Part shown: in pieces, positions 39,759 to 48,827 of the stretch
Position numbering within the stretch: position 1 is the stretch's first letter
How the letters are laid out: each line of letters begins with the position of its first letter
From: an uncultured Clostridia bacterium
GTDB taxonomy: Bacteria > Bacillota > Clostridia > Oscillospirales > Oscillospiraceae
Direction of reading: 5' to 3'
DNA length: 64,000 nucleotides
Assembly: GCA_947165595.1 (NCBI GenBank)
Contig: CAMVAV010000003.1
Coordinates: 22,679-86,678 of the forward strand
Program-made: the position numbers and the translations under genes
The notes under the pieces: model-generated
Told to the model about the DNA's origin: nothing
Databases searched by the model: none
What the model saw: the letters and a program-made list of their open reading frames with translations, nothing else

Positions 39759-40730
39759 ATGGACGAGCTTCTGGAGCGCGAAGAGGCGGCTGCGGAGGAA
39801 CGCGAGGACCGTATGCGCGGGCGTGTTCCCGTACCGAGGCCGCCCGCGCGCAGGCGGAGGGGACCGCGGCTGGACGCGCTGGCGCTTCTGATCTCGCTGG
39901 TCTCGCTGATCCTCTCCTGCGTGGTGCTGTTCCTGTATCTCAAGCCCGCGCGGGAGCCGGAGTCCGAGCCCGAGCCGGAGCCGGTCGAGGAGCCGGAGGT
40001 CCCGACGATCGTCTACCGCGGACACATCCTGCCGATCCTGGAGGGCGTGCCGCTGAACCTGTACGAGCCGGAGGATTTCGACGCGGACGACAACGGCTGG
40101 CGGACCTATCCGGGCGCGCGCGTCGGCGTGGACGTCTCCTCCTATCAGGGCGAGATCGACTGGCGCAAGGCGGCGGACGCGGGCGTCACGTTCGCGTTCC
40201 TGCGCGCGGGCCTGCGCGGCTACACCAAGGGCGGTCTGATGGAGGACGAGTACTTCGAGGCGAACTATAAGGGCGCGCGCGCCGCGGGCGTGGACGTGGG
40301 CATCTACTTCTTCTCGCAGGCGATCGACGAGAGGGAGGCGCGGCAGGAGGCCGCCTATGTGGTGGCGCTGCTCGACGGGCGCGAGCTCGCGTATCCCGTC
40401 GTGTTCGACTGGGAGCGCATCAGCGACTCCGAGGCGCGCACGAACAGCCTCAGCTCCGACGAGGTCACGCGCTGCGCGATCGCCTTCTGCGACGCGATCG
40501 CCGCCGCGGGCTACTCCCCCGCCGTTTACTTCAACCAGGACCAGGGCTACCTCGATTACGGGCTCGACCGGCTGACCGCCTATCCCTTCTGGCTGGCGGA
40601 GTACCACGAAAGCCCCGCGTTCTACTACGACTTCGACTTCTGGCAGTTCACGCACAGGGGCACCGTCCCCGGCATCACGGGCGCGGTCGACATGGACCTG
40701 GACCTGCGCGGCGCGAAGGCGGCGAAATAG
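39759..40730 (+). CDS. Membrane-anchored GH25 lysozyme-like muramidase
   Basis: The 323-residue protein has a charged cytoplasmic N-terminus, one membrane helix (DALALLISLVSLILSCVVLF, about residues 39-62), a Pro/Glu-rich linker (EPESEPEPEPVEEPEVP) and a GH25 domain from about residue 120 (ARVGVDVSSYQGEIDWRKAA, VTFAFLRAGLRGYTKGG, YPVVFDWERISD, FWQFTHRGTVPGI). The catalytic Asp and Glu are in GVDVSSYQG and FDWE. It would cleave peptidoglycan while tethered to the membrane, perhaps in wall turnover or division. It is monocistronic with a terminator. The start follows a GGGGGGGG stretch. Confidence 0.9.
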   Translation: MDELLEREEAAAEEREDRMRGRVPVPRPPARRRRGPRLDALALLISLVSLILSCVVLFLYLKPAREPESEPEPEPVEEPEVPTIVYRGHILPILEGVPLNLYEPEDFDADDNGWRTYPGARVGVDVSSYQGEIDWRKAADAGVTFAFLRAGLRGYTKGGLMEDEYFEANYKGARAAGVDVGIYFFSQAIDEREARQEAAYVVALLDGRELAYPVVFDWERISDSEARTNSLSSDEVTRCAIAFCDAIAAAGYSPAVYFNQDQGYLDYGLDRLTAYPFWLAEYHESPAFYYDFDFWQFTHRGTVPGITGAVDMDLDLRGAKAAK

Positions 40731-40739
40731 CAAAAAAAC

Positions 40740-40767
40740 GCCTCTCCCTCGGGAGAGGCATTTTTTT
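40740..40767. terminator. Terminator after the GH25 gene
   Basis: GCCTCTCCC pairs with GGGAGAGGC around a TC loop and is followed by seven T residues rightward; A residues on the other side allow use by the converging opp operon. Confidence 0.88.
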
Positions 40768-41026
40768 ACCATGCGAGGTCCATCAGCAGGATGAGAAGGA
40801 AGTACGCGCCGCCGAAGGCCAGCGATACGAGGCCGACCGCGGCGAGAATGCCGCCGTACGCGTTCAGCCGCTGCCGGAGGTCCAGACGCTCGCCGGAGCC
40901 CTGCGCCGAACCGCCGGGCGGGCGTTTCCCCCGGCGCGCGTCGTGCCACGGCATGCCCTCGACGTCCATATCCGCGACGGTCCAGCCGTCGTCCCAGCCG
41001 TCGGGGCGTTCGCTCCGCTTCGTCAT
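40766..41026 (-). CDS. 86-residue membrane-anchored protein at the end of the opp operon
   Basis: A short protein with a polar, Trp- and Asp-rich N-terminus (ERPDGWDDGWTVADMDVEGM) and one C-terminal membrane region with two short hydrophobic stretches (YGGILAAVGLVSLAFGGAYF and LLILLMD). Its ATG at 41026 overlaps the stop of oppF in an ATGA. I do not recognise the family. Translational coupling suggests that it belongs to the transporter operon, for example as an accessory membrane subunit. Confidence 0.65.
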   Translation of the reverse strand: MTKRSERPDGWDDGWTVADMDVEGMPWHDARRGKRPPGGSAQGSGERLDLRQRLNAYGGILAAVGLVSLAFGGAYFLLILLMDLAW

Positions 41027-42096
41027 TCCTTCTCCTCCGTTTCGGGCTTCCGCGCAGCGGACCCCTGGGCAGCCTTCACCGCCGCCTCCGCCCTCGCGTT
41101 CTGCTCCGCGCTGTTGTAGAGGTGGCAGGCGCAGAAGTGTCCCGGCTCGACCTCCGTCCACTCGGGCACGGCGTGCCTGCACAGCTCCGTGCATTTGCGG
41201 CAGCGGGTGTGGAACTTGCAGCCGCCCGGCGGGTTCGCCGGCGAGGGGATGCTGCCCTCGAGCACGATGCGCTCCATCCGGTAGTGCGGATCGGGCACCG
41301 GGATGGCGGAGAACAGCGCCTCGGTATAGGGGTGCAGCGGGTGGGAAAAGATTTTCTCCGTCTCGGCGAACTCCGCCATCGTGCCGAGGTACATCACGCC
41401 CACCGTGTCGGAGATGTGCTCCACCACGCTCAGGTCGTGGGAGATGAAGAGGTACGTCAGCCCCATGTCCTTTTGCAGCTCGCGCAGCAGATTGATGATC
41501 TGCGCCTGGATGGACACGTCCAGCGCGGAGACCGGCTCGTCGCAGAGGATGAACTCGGGCTTGAGCGCGAGGACGCGCGCGATGCAGATGCGCTGGCGCT
41601 GACCGCCGGAGAACTCATGGGGATAGCGGTCCTTGTGGTACTCCTGCAAGCCGCACTTGTGCATGACGTCGGTGATATAGCCGTCAAACTCGTCCGCCGG
41701 CACGATGCCGTGCTCGCGCACCGCCTCGCCGATGATCTCGCCGACGGGAAGGCGCGGGGAGAGGCTGGAGTACGGGTCCTGAAAGATAATCTGGAGCCTG
41801 GGGCGCAGCCTGCGCAGCTCCTCGCGCGAGAGGGCGAAGATGTCGATGCCGTTGAAGCGCACCTCGCCCGCGGTCTTGTCCTGCAGGCGCAGGATCGTGC
41901 GCCCGATGGTGGACTTGCCGCAGCCCGACTCGCCCACGAGTCCCATCGTCGTGCCGCGCCGGATGCTGAACGTGACGCCGTCCACCGCCTTGACCTGGCC
42001 CACCGTGCGTCCGAAAAAGCCGCCCTTAATGGGGAAGTATTTAACGAGGCCCTTTACCTCCAGGAGGTTTTCGGAGGCCGATGCTTCATTCGCCAT
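41023..42096 (-). CDS. oppF: Oligopeptide ABC transporter ATPase (OppF-like)
   Basis: A 357-residue ABC ATPase with Walker A GLVGESGCGKSTIGRTI, Q-loop region IIFQDPYSSLSPRL, signature HEFSGGQRQRICIARVL and Walker B FILCDEPVSALDVS, plus the oligopeptide/dipeptide C-terminal region with a Cys cluster (CKFHTRCRKCTELC), a 4Fe-4S-like motif common in Opp ATPases. It overlaps oppD by 11 bases and the downstream small membrane gene by 4. With OppD it powers peptide import. The last 30 residues are a charged extra tail. Confidence 0.93.
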   Translation of the reverse strand: MANEASASENLLEVKGLVKYFPIKGGFFGRTVGQVKAVDGVTFSIRRGTTMGLVGESGCGKSTIGRTILRLQDKTAGEVRFNGIDIFALSREELRRLRPRLQIIFQDPYSSLSPRLPVGEIIGEAVREHGIVPADEFDGYITDVMHKCGLQEYHKDRYPHEFSGGQRQRICIARVLALKPEFILCDEPVSALDVSIQAQIINLLRELQKDMGLTYLFISHDLSVVEHISDTVGVMYLGTMAEFAETEKIFSHPLHPYTEALFSAIPVPDPHYRMERIVLEGSIPSPANPPGGCKFHTRCRKCTELCRHAVPEWTEVEPGHFCACHLYNSAEQNARAEAAVKAAQGSAARKPETEEKE

Positions 42097-43246
42097 CCGT
42101 CTCCCCTCCCTTCGCGCCGCCGCAACGGTAACAGCTGACCCTGTGCGTGTCGGAGATCGCGACCTCCCGCGGGTAGTCGCCGCGGCACGCCTCCACGCAC
42201 ATCTGGCAGCGGTCGCGGAAATAGCAGTAATCCGGCATGTCGATCGGGTTGGGCACCTTGCCGGGGATGGAGTACAGCTTGTCGACCTGCTTGCCGACGA
42301 CGGGCTTGGACGCCATCAGTCCGATCGTGTAGGGGTGCGCCGGGTGGTAGAAGATATCCTCCGCCGTTCCCTTCTCGACGATGCGCCCGGCGTACATGAC
42401 CACAACGTAGTCCGCCATCTCCGCGATCACGCCGAGGTCGTGCGTGATGAACATGATGGAGGAGTTGGTCTTGCTCTTGAGCTGGCGCAGCAGGTCGAGG
42501 ATCTGCGCCTGGATCGTCACGTCGAGCGCGGTGGTCGGCTCGTCGGCGATGATGATGCGCGGGCTGCACGCGAGCGCCATGGCGATGACCACGCGCTGGC
42601 GCATGCCGCCGGAGAGCTCGTGCGGGTACATGCGGTACACGCCCTCGCTGTTGGCGATGCCGACCATCTCCAGCAGCTCGATCGTGCGCGATTTGACCTG
42701 CTCCTCCGTCTTGTGCCCGGAGTCGTGCAGGCGGATGACCTCGTTGAGCTGCTCGCCGATGCGGAACACGGGGTTGAGCGCGGTCATCGGCTCCTGGAAG
42801 ATCATGGAGACGTAGTTGCCTCGCAGCTTCTGCATGACCTCGTTGGGCGCCTTGGTGACGTCGTACGCCCTGTCGCCGAGGTTGAGGCGGATCGCGCCTC
42901 GCACGATCTGCCCCTGCGGGCGCTGCAGGAGCTGCATGAGCGAAAGGCTCGTCACGCTCTTGCCGCAGCCCGACTCGCCCACGATGCCGACGGTCTTGCC
43001 GACGGGCACCTCGAACGTCACGCCGTCCACCGAGTGAACGACGCCGCTGTCGGTGAAAAAGTAGGTGTGCAGGTCGTCGAACTCCACGGCGTTTTTCGGG
43101 TCGCGCATCGTCGTGAGATACTCCGACTCGGGCACGTTTTTGCGTTTGCGCCGCTTTTCGTATTCGTCGGTGATCCGGCGGTTCTCGCGCGAGATCCGGC
43201 GCGACTCGCGGGCGGACAGATAGCCGTCGCTGTTTTTCTTAGCCAT
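42086..43246 (-). CDS. oppD: Oligopeptide ABC transporter ATPase (OppD-like)
   Basis: The 386-residue ATPase has Walker A GIVGESGCGKSVTSLSL, signature HELSGGMRQRVVIAMAL, Walker B IIIADEPTTALDVT and the OppD C-terminal Cys region (CYFRDRCQMCVEAC). Its first 55 residues are an unusually basic, Arg/Lys/Glu-rich extension (REENRRITDEYEKRRKRKN-like) before the ABC fold starts. It is 16 bases after oppC. It pairs with OppF as the nucleotide-binding unit. Confidence 0.93.
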   Translation of the reverse strand: MAKKNSDGYLSARESRRISRENRRITDEYEKRRKRKNVPESEYLTTMRDPKNAVEFDDLHTYFFTDSGVVHSVDGVTFEVPVGKTVGIVGESGCGKSVTSLSLMQLLQRPQGQIVRGAIRLNLGDRAYDVTKAPNEVMQKLRGNYVSMIFQEPMTALNPVFRIGEQLNEVIRLHDSGHKTEEQVKSRTIELLEMVGIANSEGVYRMYPHELSGGMRQRVVIAMALACSPRIIIADEPTTALDVTIQAQILDLLRQLKSKTNSSIMFITHDLGVIAEMADYVVVMYAGRIVEKGTAEDIFYHPAHPYTIGLMASKPVVGKQVDKLYSIPGKVPNPIDMPDYCYFRDRCQMCVEACRGDYPREVAISDTHRVSCYRCGGAKGGETDGE

Positions 43247-43262
43247 GTCGTGCCTCCCTCCC

Positions 43263-44846
43263 TCAGCGCTTCATCTTCGGGTCGAACGCGTCACGCAGGC
43301 CGTCGCCGACGAGGTTGAACGCCAGCACCGTCAGCAGGATGCACACGCCGGCGGGAATCCAGATGAACCAGTAGTTTTGCAGCACGAAGGTGTTGTTGAC
43401 GTCGTTGATGATGTTGCCCCACGAGGCGAACGGGAACTTGACGCCGAGGCCGAGGAACGAGAGCGTCGCCTCGATCAGGATCGTGCTGCCGATGCCCATC
43501 GTGCACGAGACGATCAGCTGCGGGATGACGTTCGGCACCAGATGGCGGAAGATGCGGCGCGAGACGCGCAGGCCGCTGGACTCGGTGGCGACCATGAACT
43601 CCTGCTCGCGCAATCCGAGAATCTGCCCGCGCACGAGGCGCGCCATTGCCGGCCAGCCGAGGAAGCCGAGGATCAGCATGAGGTAGAGCATGCGGATCTT
43701 CGGGTCAACGCCCATCGTGTCCATCGCCGCGCCGAGGATGATGATGATCGGCGTGGAGGGAATGCAGTAGAAGATATCGACGATACGCATGATGAGGAAA
43801 TCGACCCACGAGCCGAAGTAGCCGGCGAGGCCGCCGAGGATCACGCCGATGATCAGGGAGATCAGCTCGACGATGAAGCCGATGACCAGCGACACACGGC
43901 CGCCGTACATGAGCCGCGTGAGCATATCCATGCCGTTGCGGTCGGTGCCGAGCCAGTGCTCCGCGCTCGGCGCGGCATAGCGGTCATAGGTGCGGGTGTA
44001 GGTCTCCTGCCGGACGATCCAGTTCTTCACGTCCGGCTTGTACTCGATGAAATACTCGCTTTCCACGCCGTTTTCGTCGGTGAAGGCGAAGGACTCGTCG
44101 CCGGATTCCAGCGCGAGCGCCAGCTCCTCCTGAAACGCGCGGGTGAGGAAGACGTCGGGCGCGATGGGGTTGATGACGTAGCGGCTGATGAAGGCAAGCT
44201 CCTCCCCGTCCGCCTCCACGACGCCGCCCTCGGTGATCTCATGGCGCGTGCCGGCGGCGGGCACGGTAAACTCGGTCTGCCCGTTCGTGTACGCCTTGAG
44301 CGCGGCGTACACAAAGTCGAAGCCGAGCTTCTGTCCCTCCACGCTGGAGGAGACGACGTCCTTGTAGGCTATGCCAATCACGGTGCCGTCGTCCAGCGAG
44401 ACGGAGTAGAAGTCGCGCCCCTCCTGCGTCACATGGTAGTTCACCTCGCGGTAGGTCACCACGTCCTTGCTCGTGGTCACGGCGAGCACCACCTGCGCCT
44501 GAATGATGGAGCCGAAGTCCTGCCCCTCGGCGCCGAGGAAGCGCATTTCGTCGTTCTTCACCGCGCCGGCGTACTCCTTCTTCTGCAGCGTCTGCGTGTA
44601 GAATAGCTCGTCCTCCGCGTAGGGCGAGATCAGCCCGCCCACGAAGGAGAAGAGGAACATCACCGCGAGGATCGCGAGCCCCGCCACGGCGATGCGGTTG
44701 CGGAAAAAGCGTTTGGCGACCATCGCGCCGGGCGAGAGCACCTTGACGCGGCGCTCGTCGTCGAGGGCGTAGGCCACCTCCGCGGCGGAGCTGCCGCCGC
44801 TCGCCCCGGCGCCGGTTTCCCTGTCGTCGTTCTGTCTGTCGCTCAT
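43263..44846 (-). CDS. oppC: Oligopeptide ABC permease (OppC-like) with a large extracytoplasmic insertion
   Basis: The C-terminal 250 residues form an ordinary OppC permease (GRVSLVIGFIVELISLIIGV; the EAA loop IEATLSFLGLGVKFPFASWG). The usual length is about 300 residues; this protein has 527. The extra 240 residues (about 80-310) lie right after the first membrane helix (VAGLAILAVMFLFSFVGGLI), so they should be outside the cell, and contain beta-rich sequence (FYSVSLDDGTVIGIAYKDVV) of no family I know. The permease tail begins again at SAEHWLGTDRNGMDMLTRLM. It is 18 bases after oppB. Confidence 0.9.
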   Translation of the reverse strand: MSDRQNDDRETGAGASGGSSAAEVAYALDDERRVKVLSPGAMVAKRFFRNRIAVAGLAILAVMFLFSFVGGLISPYAEDELFYTQTLQKKEYAGAVKNDEMRFLGAEGQDFGSIIQAQVVLAVTTSKDVVTYREVNYHVTQEGRDFYSVSLDDGTVIGIAYKDVVSSSVEGQKLGFDFVYAALKAYTNGQTEFTVPAAGTRHEITEGGVVEADGEELAFISRYVINPIAPDVFLTRAFQEELALALESGDESFAFTDENGVESEYFIEYKPDVKNWIVRQETYTRTYDRYAAPSAEHWLGTDRNGMDMLTRLMYGGRVSLVIGFIVELISLIIGVILGGLAGYFGSWVDFLIMRIVDIFYCIPSTPIIIILGAAMDTMGVDPKIRMLYLMLILGFLGWPAMARLVRGQILGLREQEFMVATESSGLRVSRRIFRHLVPNVIPQLIVSCTMGIGSTILIEATLSFLGLGVKFPFASWGNIINDVNNTFVLQNYWFIWIPAGVCILLTVLAFNLVGDGLRDAFDPKMKR

Positions 44847-44864
44847 ATCGGACCGCCCCCCTTC

Positions 44865-45851
<987 letters not shown>

Positions 45852-45855
45852 GGCC

Positions 45856-48201
45856 TCAGTTCATTTCCATGTTCTCGATCTCGGCGTACCAGTTGTAGAA
45901 CGTCGTGATGTCGGGCGTGACGGTGGAGATGTTCACGCGCTCGGTGCTGAAGATGATGGCGTTCTGGCGCTGATAGGTCGGGGTCTCGACCGCCCAGTCG
46001 ACCACGATGTCGAGGCAGGCCTTGTACATCGCCTTGCGGTACTCCTGGTTGGTCGTGGCGCGGGCGTCCATGATGAGCTGGTCCAGCTCCGGGTCGGCGA
46101 TGCAGTACTGGTAGTTCGAGCCGCCCTGCTCCGAGCCGCCGAGCGGGTTCTGGCCGGTGCGTGCCGTGCCCTTGTTCGCCACGTCGGAATAGTAGATCTG
46201 ATACATGTCCGGATCGACGGTGGCGCCCCACGCGGCGGCCCACATGTCGACCTGGATGGCGTCGAGGTTGTTCCACAGGTCGGAGGAGTTGGTCAGGTCC
46301 TTGATGTTCAGCTTGATGCCCAGCTCCTCGAGCGCCTTGCTCGCCTCGGTGACGATCATGAACGCGGGGTGATCGCCGGTGCCGTCGCCGGGGATCCAGA
46401 AGGTGTACTCCATCTTCGCGCCCGCGGGAGCCGCCGTGACCTTGCCGTCGGCGACCGTGTAGCCCGCGGCCTCAAAGAAGCCGAGCGCGGCGGCCTTGGC
46501 GGCGGCGTACTTCTCCTCCGCGCTCATGGAGGAGGTGTAGATGTCGTTGCCGTTCACGTCGGTGGAGAAGGCGACCTTGTAGCCGTCGTCCGAGGGACGC
46601 GGCGCCGCCCACGACGTGTTGGAGATCGGGTAGTTGATGACGCTGGCGCGGTCGCCGTAGTAGGAGTCGATGGCGACGTCGCGATAGACGGCGAAGATGG
46701 TGCCGAACGCCTTGCGCAGGTTCTTGGACGCCTTGGACGAGCCGTCGCCACCGACGGAGACGTTGATGGCGTTCTGGCCGATGTAGCCGTAACCGAGGTT
46801 GTCGACGGTGTTGGTGGTGATCTTGCTGCCGGTCAGCGCGCCGTCGTTCGCCTGCTCGACCGCGGTGACGTTCTTGTCGCTCCAGGTCGGGTCGGTGACG
46901 TCGATGGTGCCGGTGGTGATGCCATTGAGCTTGTCGTCGTCGCTGTTGCACTGGACGAAGTTCATGTACTTGATCTTCGGCTCGCCGAGGAAGTAATGCT
47001 CGTTCGCCTCGTAGCTGATGACGCCGTTTTCAAACTTGAGGAACTTGTAGGGCCCCGCGCCGAGCGGCTGCGTGGTCTTGGCGCGCACGATGCTCAGATC
47101 GCCCTTGGGGAAGCCGAACCGGTTGTTCGCGAAGTCGTACTGCGCCTTGTCGCCGTAGTAGTGCAGCGGCGCGATCTCGAAGGCGAACTGATAGATGGCG
47201 GTGGCGTTGACCTTCGTCAGGTGCACGCGCATGGAGTTGTCGCCGGTCTTCTGAATGCCGGTGATGCTCGGCGCGGACTCGCCGGTCTGGATGCCCTTGG
47301 TGTAGTTGTCGTAGCCGGTCATCAGGTCGAAGAGGGTGGAATCCGCCTTTTCGGTGTCGGACAGCGTCGCGAGGTCGCCCTCATAGCTCTCGACCAGGAT
47401 GCTCCAGAAATCGGCGGCGGTGCCGTCCTCCGGGACCTCGAAGCCCCAGTTCGCAGCGCAGGCGGAGACGGAGTCGGCGGCGTCGTTGTAGCCGGCGGCC
47501 TTGCAGTAGTCGACGATGGACTGCGCGAACTTCTCGCCCGCCTGGTCGATATCCGCCCAGAACGCGGACTGCGTCGCCTCGTCCCAATAGGTGAAGTCGG
47601 TGTTGTCGCGGCCGGCGGCGACGAGCAGGTTAAAGAGCGTGTCCATGCCGGAGCGGTACGCCTCCATGCCCTCGATGGACTGGGTGTACAGCGTGGCGGA
47701 GCCGTCGTAGGTCGGGTCGCACAGGACGTACATCGAGAAGATGACGTCGTCCACGGTCAGGGGCTCGCCGTCGGAGAAGACGAGGTCGTCCCGGAGCACG
47801 AAGTCATAGTCCACCGAGCCGTCCGCGTTCTCGGTGATCGTCAGATCGGCGGGGCCGTAGTAGGTGTAGTCCGTGCCGTTGTAGGGGATCGTCTCGCCCT
47901 CGATGCCCTTGAGGATGATCGCGCCGGTGCGGTCGCTGTTGAGCAGCACGAGCTGCGTCATCAGCTGCGCCTCCTTGTCGTAGGCGGTCTGGTTGAAGAA
48001 GGGGGAGAACTTGCTGTTGAAGGGGCTGTAACCGACGGAGAGCGTCATCGGCTCCGCCGGAGTCGCCGGGGTCGCGGGCGTCGCGGGCTGCTCCGGCTGC
48101 GCGGGCATGTTGGGCTGCGCGGGCTGTGCGCCGCCGCAGGCTGCGAGCGCGAGCACCATGACAAGCGCCAGCAGCAAGGACAATAGTTTCTTGCTGTTCA
48201 T
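45856..48201 (-). CDS. oppA: Oligopeptide-binding lipoprotein (OppA-like), extended
   Basis: The 781-residue protein begins with a lipoprotein signal (LLSLLLALVMVLALAACGGA; lipobox LAAC) and a Pro/Ala linker (PATPATPATPAEP), followed by the solute-binding family 5 fold (VSVDYDF-like DGSVDYDFVLRDDLVFSDGE ... LTVDDVIFSMYV; LGAGPYKFLKFENGV; DPDMYQIYYSDVANKGT). Typical members have 500-600 residues; this one has about 200 more, partly an insertion after residue 180. It captures peptides for OppBCDF. It starts an ATG with AAGGAGA upstream. There is an 83-base gap to the membrane gene before it. Confidence 0.92.
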   Translation of the reverse strand: MNSKKLLSLLLALVMVLALAACGGAQPAQPNMPAQPEQPATPATPATPAEPMTLSVGYSPFNSKFSPFFNQTAYDKEAQLMTQLVLLNSDRTGAIILKGIEGETIPYNGTDYTYYGPADLTITENADGSVDYDFVLRDDLVFSDGEPLTVDDVIFSMYVLCDPTYDGSATLYTQSIEGMEAYRSGMDTLFNLLVAAGRDNTDFTYWDEATQSAFWADIDQAGEKFAQSIVDYCKAAGYNDAADSVSACAANWGFEVPEDGTAADFWSILVESYEGDLATLSDTEKADSTLFDLMTGYDNYTKGIQTGESAPSITGIQKTGDNSMRVHLTKVNATAIYQFAFEIAPLHYYGDKAQYDFANNRFGFPKGDLSIVRAKTTQPLGAGPYKFLKFENGVISYEANEHYFLGEPKIKYMNFVQCNSDDDKLNGITTGTIDVTDPTWSDKNVTAVEQANDGALTGSKITTNTVDNLGYGYIGQNAINVSVGGDGSSKASKNLRKAFGTIFAVYRDVAIDSYYGDRASVINYPISNTSWAAPRPSDDGYKVAFSTDVNGNDIYTSSMSAEEKYAAAKAAALGFFEAAGYTVADGKVTAAPAGAKMEYTFWIPGDGTGDHPAFMIVTEASKALEELGIKLNIKDLTNSSDLWNNLDAIQVDMWAAAWGATVDPDMYQIYYSDVANKGTARTGQNPLGGSEQGGSNYQYCIADPELDQLIMDARATTNQEYRKAMYKACLDIVVDWAVETPTYQRQNAIIFSTERVNISTVTPDITTFYNWYAEIENMEMN

Positions 48202-48284
48202 GCGAAATCTCCTTTTTCGTTTTCATTTCTACCGCCGCGAGGCGGCAATATCCGTCCTTCGATCGCCGCGTCCGGCGGCGGGGC

Positions 48285-48824
48285 TCACTCCTCCGCCGGG
48301 AGCTCCTCCGCGGCAAAGGCTCTGCGCAGGGAAAACGCCCATGCCGCGGCCGCGAGCAGCGCCAGCGTCGAGAGCGCGACGGGCGCGTCCGCCGGGACAG
48401 GGCCGACGCGCAGGGCGTAGACGAGCTGCCCCGCGAGCGAGAGCGCCGAGAGGGCCAGCAGCGACGCGCTCCACGGCGCGATCCCGCCGGGAAAGGCGTC
48501 CCTCTCCCGCCGGGTGAAGCGCCGCTTCCGCAGCAGCACGACGGCGCAGCGCGCCAGCAGCGCCGCCGGAACGATCGCGAGCGCGAGCTGGGGCATTACG
48601 TACCAGCAGCGCAGCACCGGCGCGACCAGCAGCAGCGGGACCAGCACCGCCGCGGCACAGAGTGTCGCGGCGAGGCAAAGCGCGCGCTTTGCGCGGCGCA
48701 GCGTCTCCCCCTCCGTTTTCAGGCGGAAGTAGGGGCCGACGTACACGCCCTCCGTGCGCGGCCTCCCGTCCGGGCCGGGCACGGTGCGCAGGCTGTAATC
48801 CTTCGCGTATTTGCCGGAAAGCAT
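48285..48824 (-). CDS. Four-helix membrane protein of the peptide operon
   Basis: The 179-residue protein starts with a polar stretch (MLSGKYAKDYSLRTVPGPDG) and has about four hydrophobic segments (ALCLAATLCAAAVLVPLLLV, LALAIVPAALLARCAVVLL, LLALSALSLAGQLVYALRV, VALSTLALLAAAAWAFSL). It starts 3 bases after the M3 peptidase stop, so the two are co-transcribed. I do not recognise the family. Its place between an oligopeptidase and the opp genes suggests an accessory membrane role. No catalytic motif is visible. Confidence 0.75.
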   Translation of the reverse strand: MLSGKYAKDYSLRTVPGPDGRPRTEGVYVGPYFRLKTEGETLRRAKRALCLAATLCAAAVLVPLLLVAPVLRCWYVMPQLALAIVPAALLARCAVVLLRKRRFTRRERDAFPGGIAPWSASLLALSALSLAGQLVYALRVGPVPADAPVALSTLALLAAAAWAFSLRRAFAAEELPAEE

Positions 48825-48827
48825 GGC

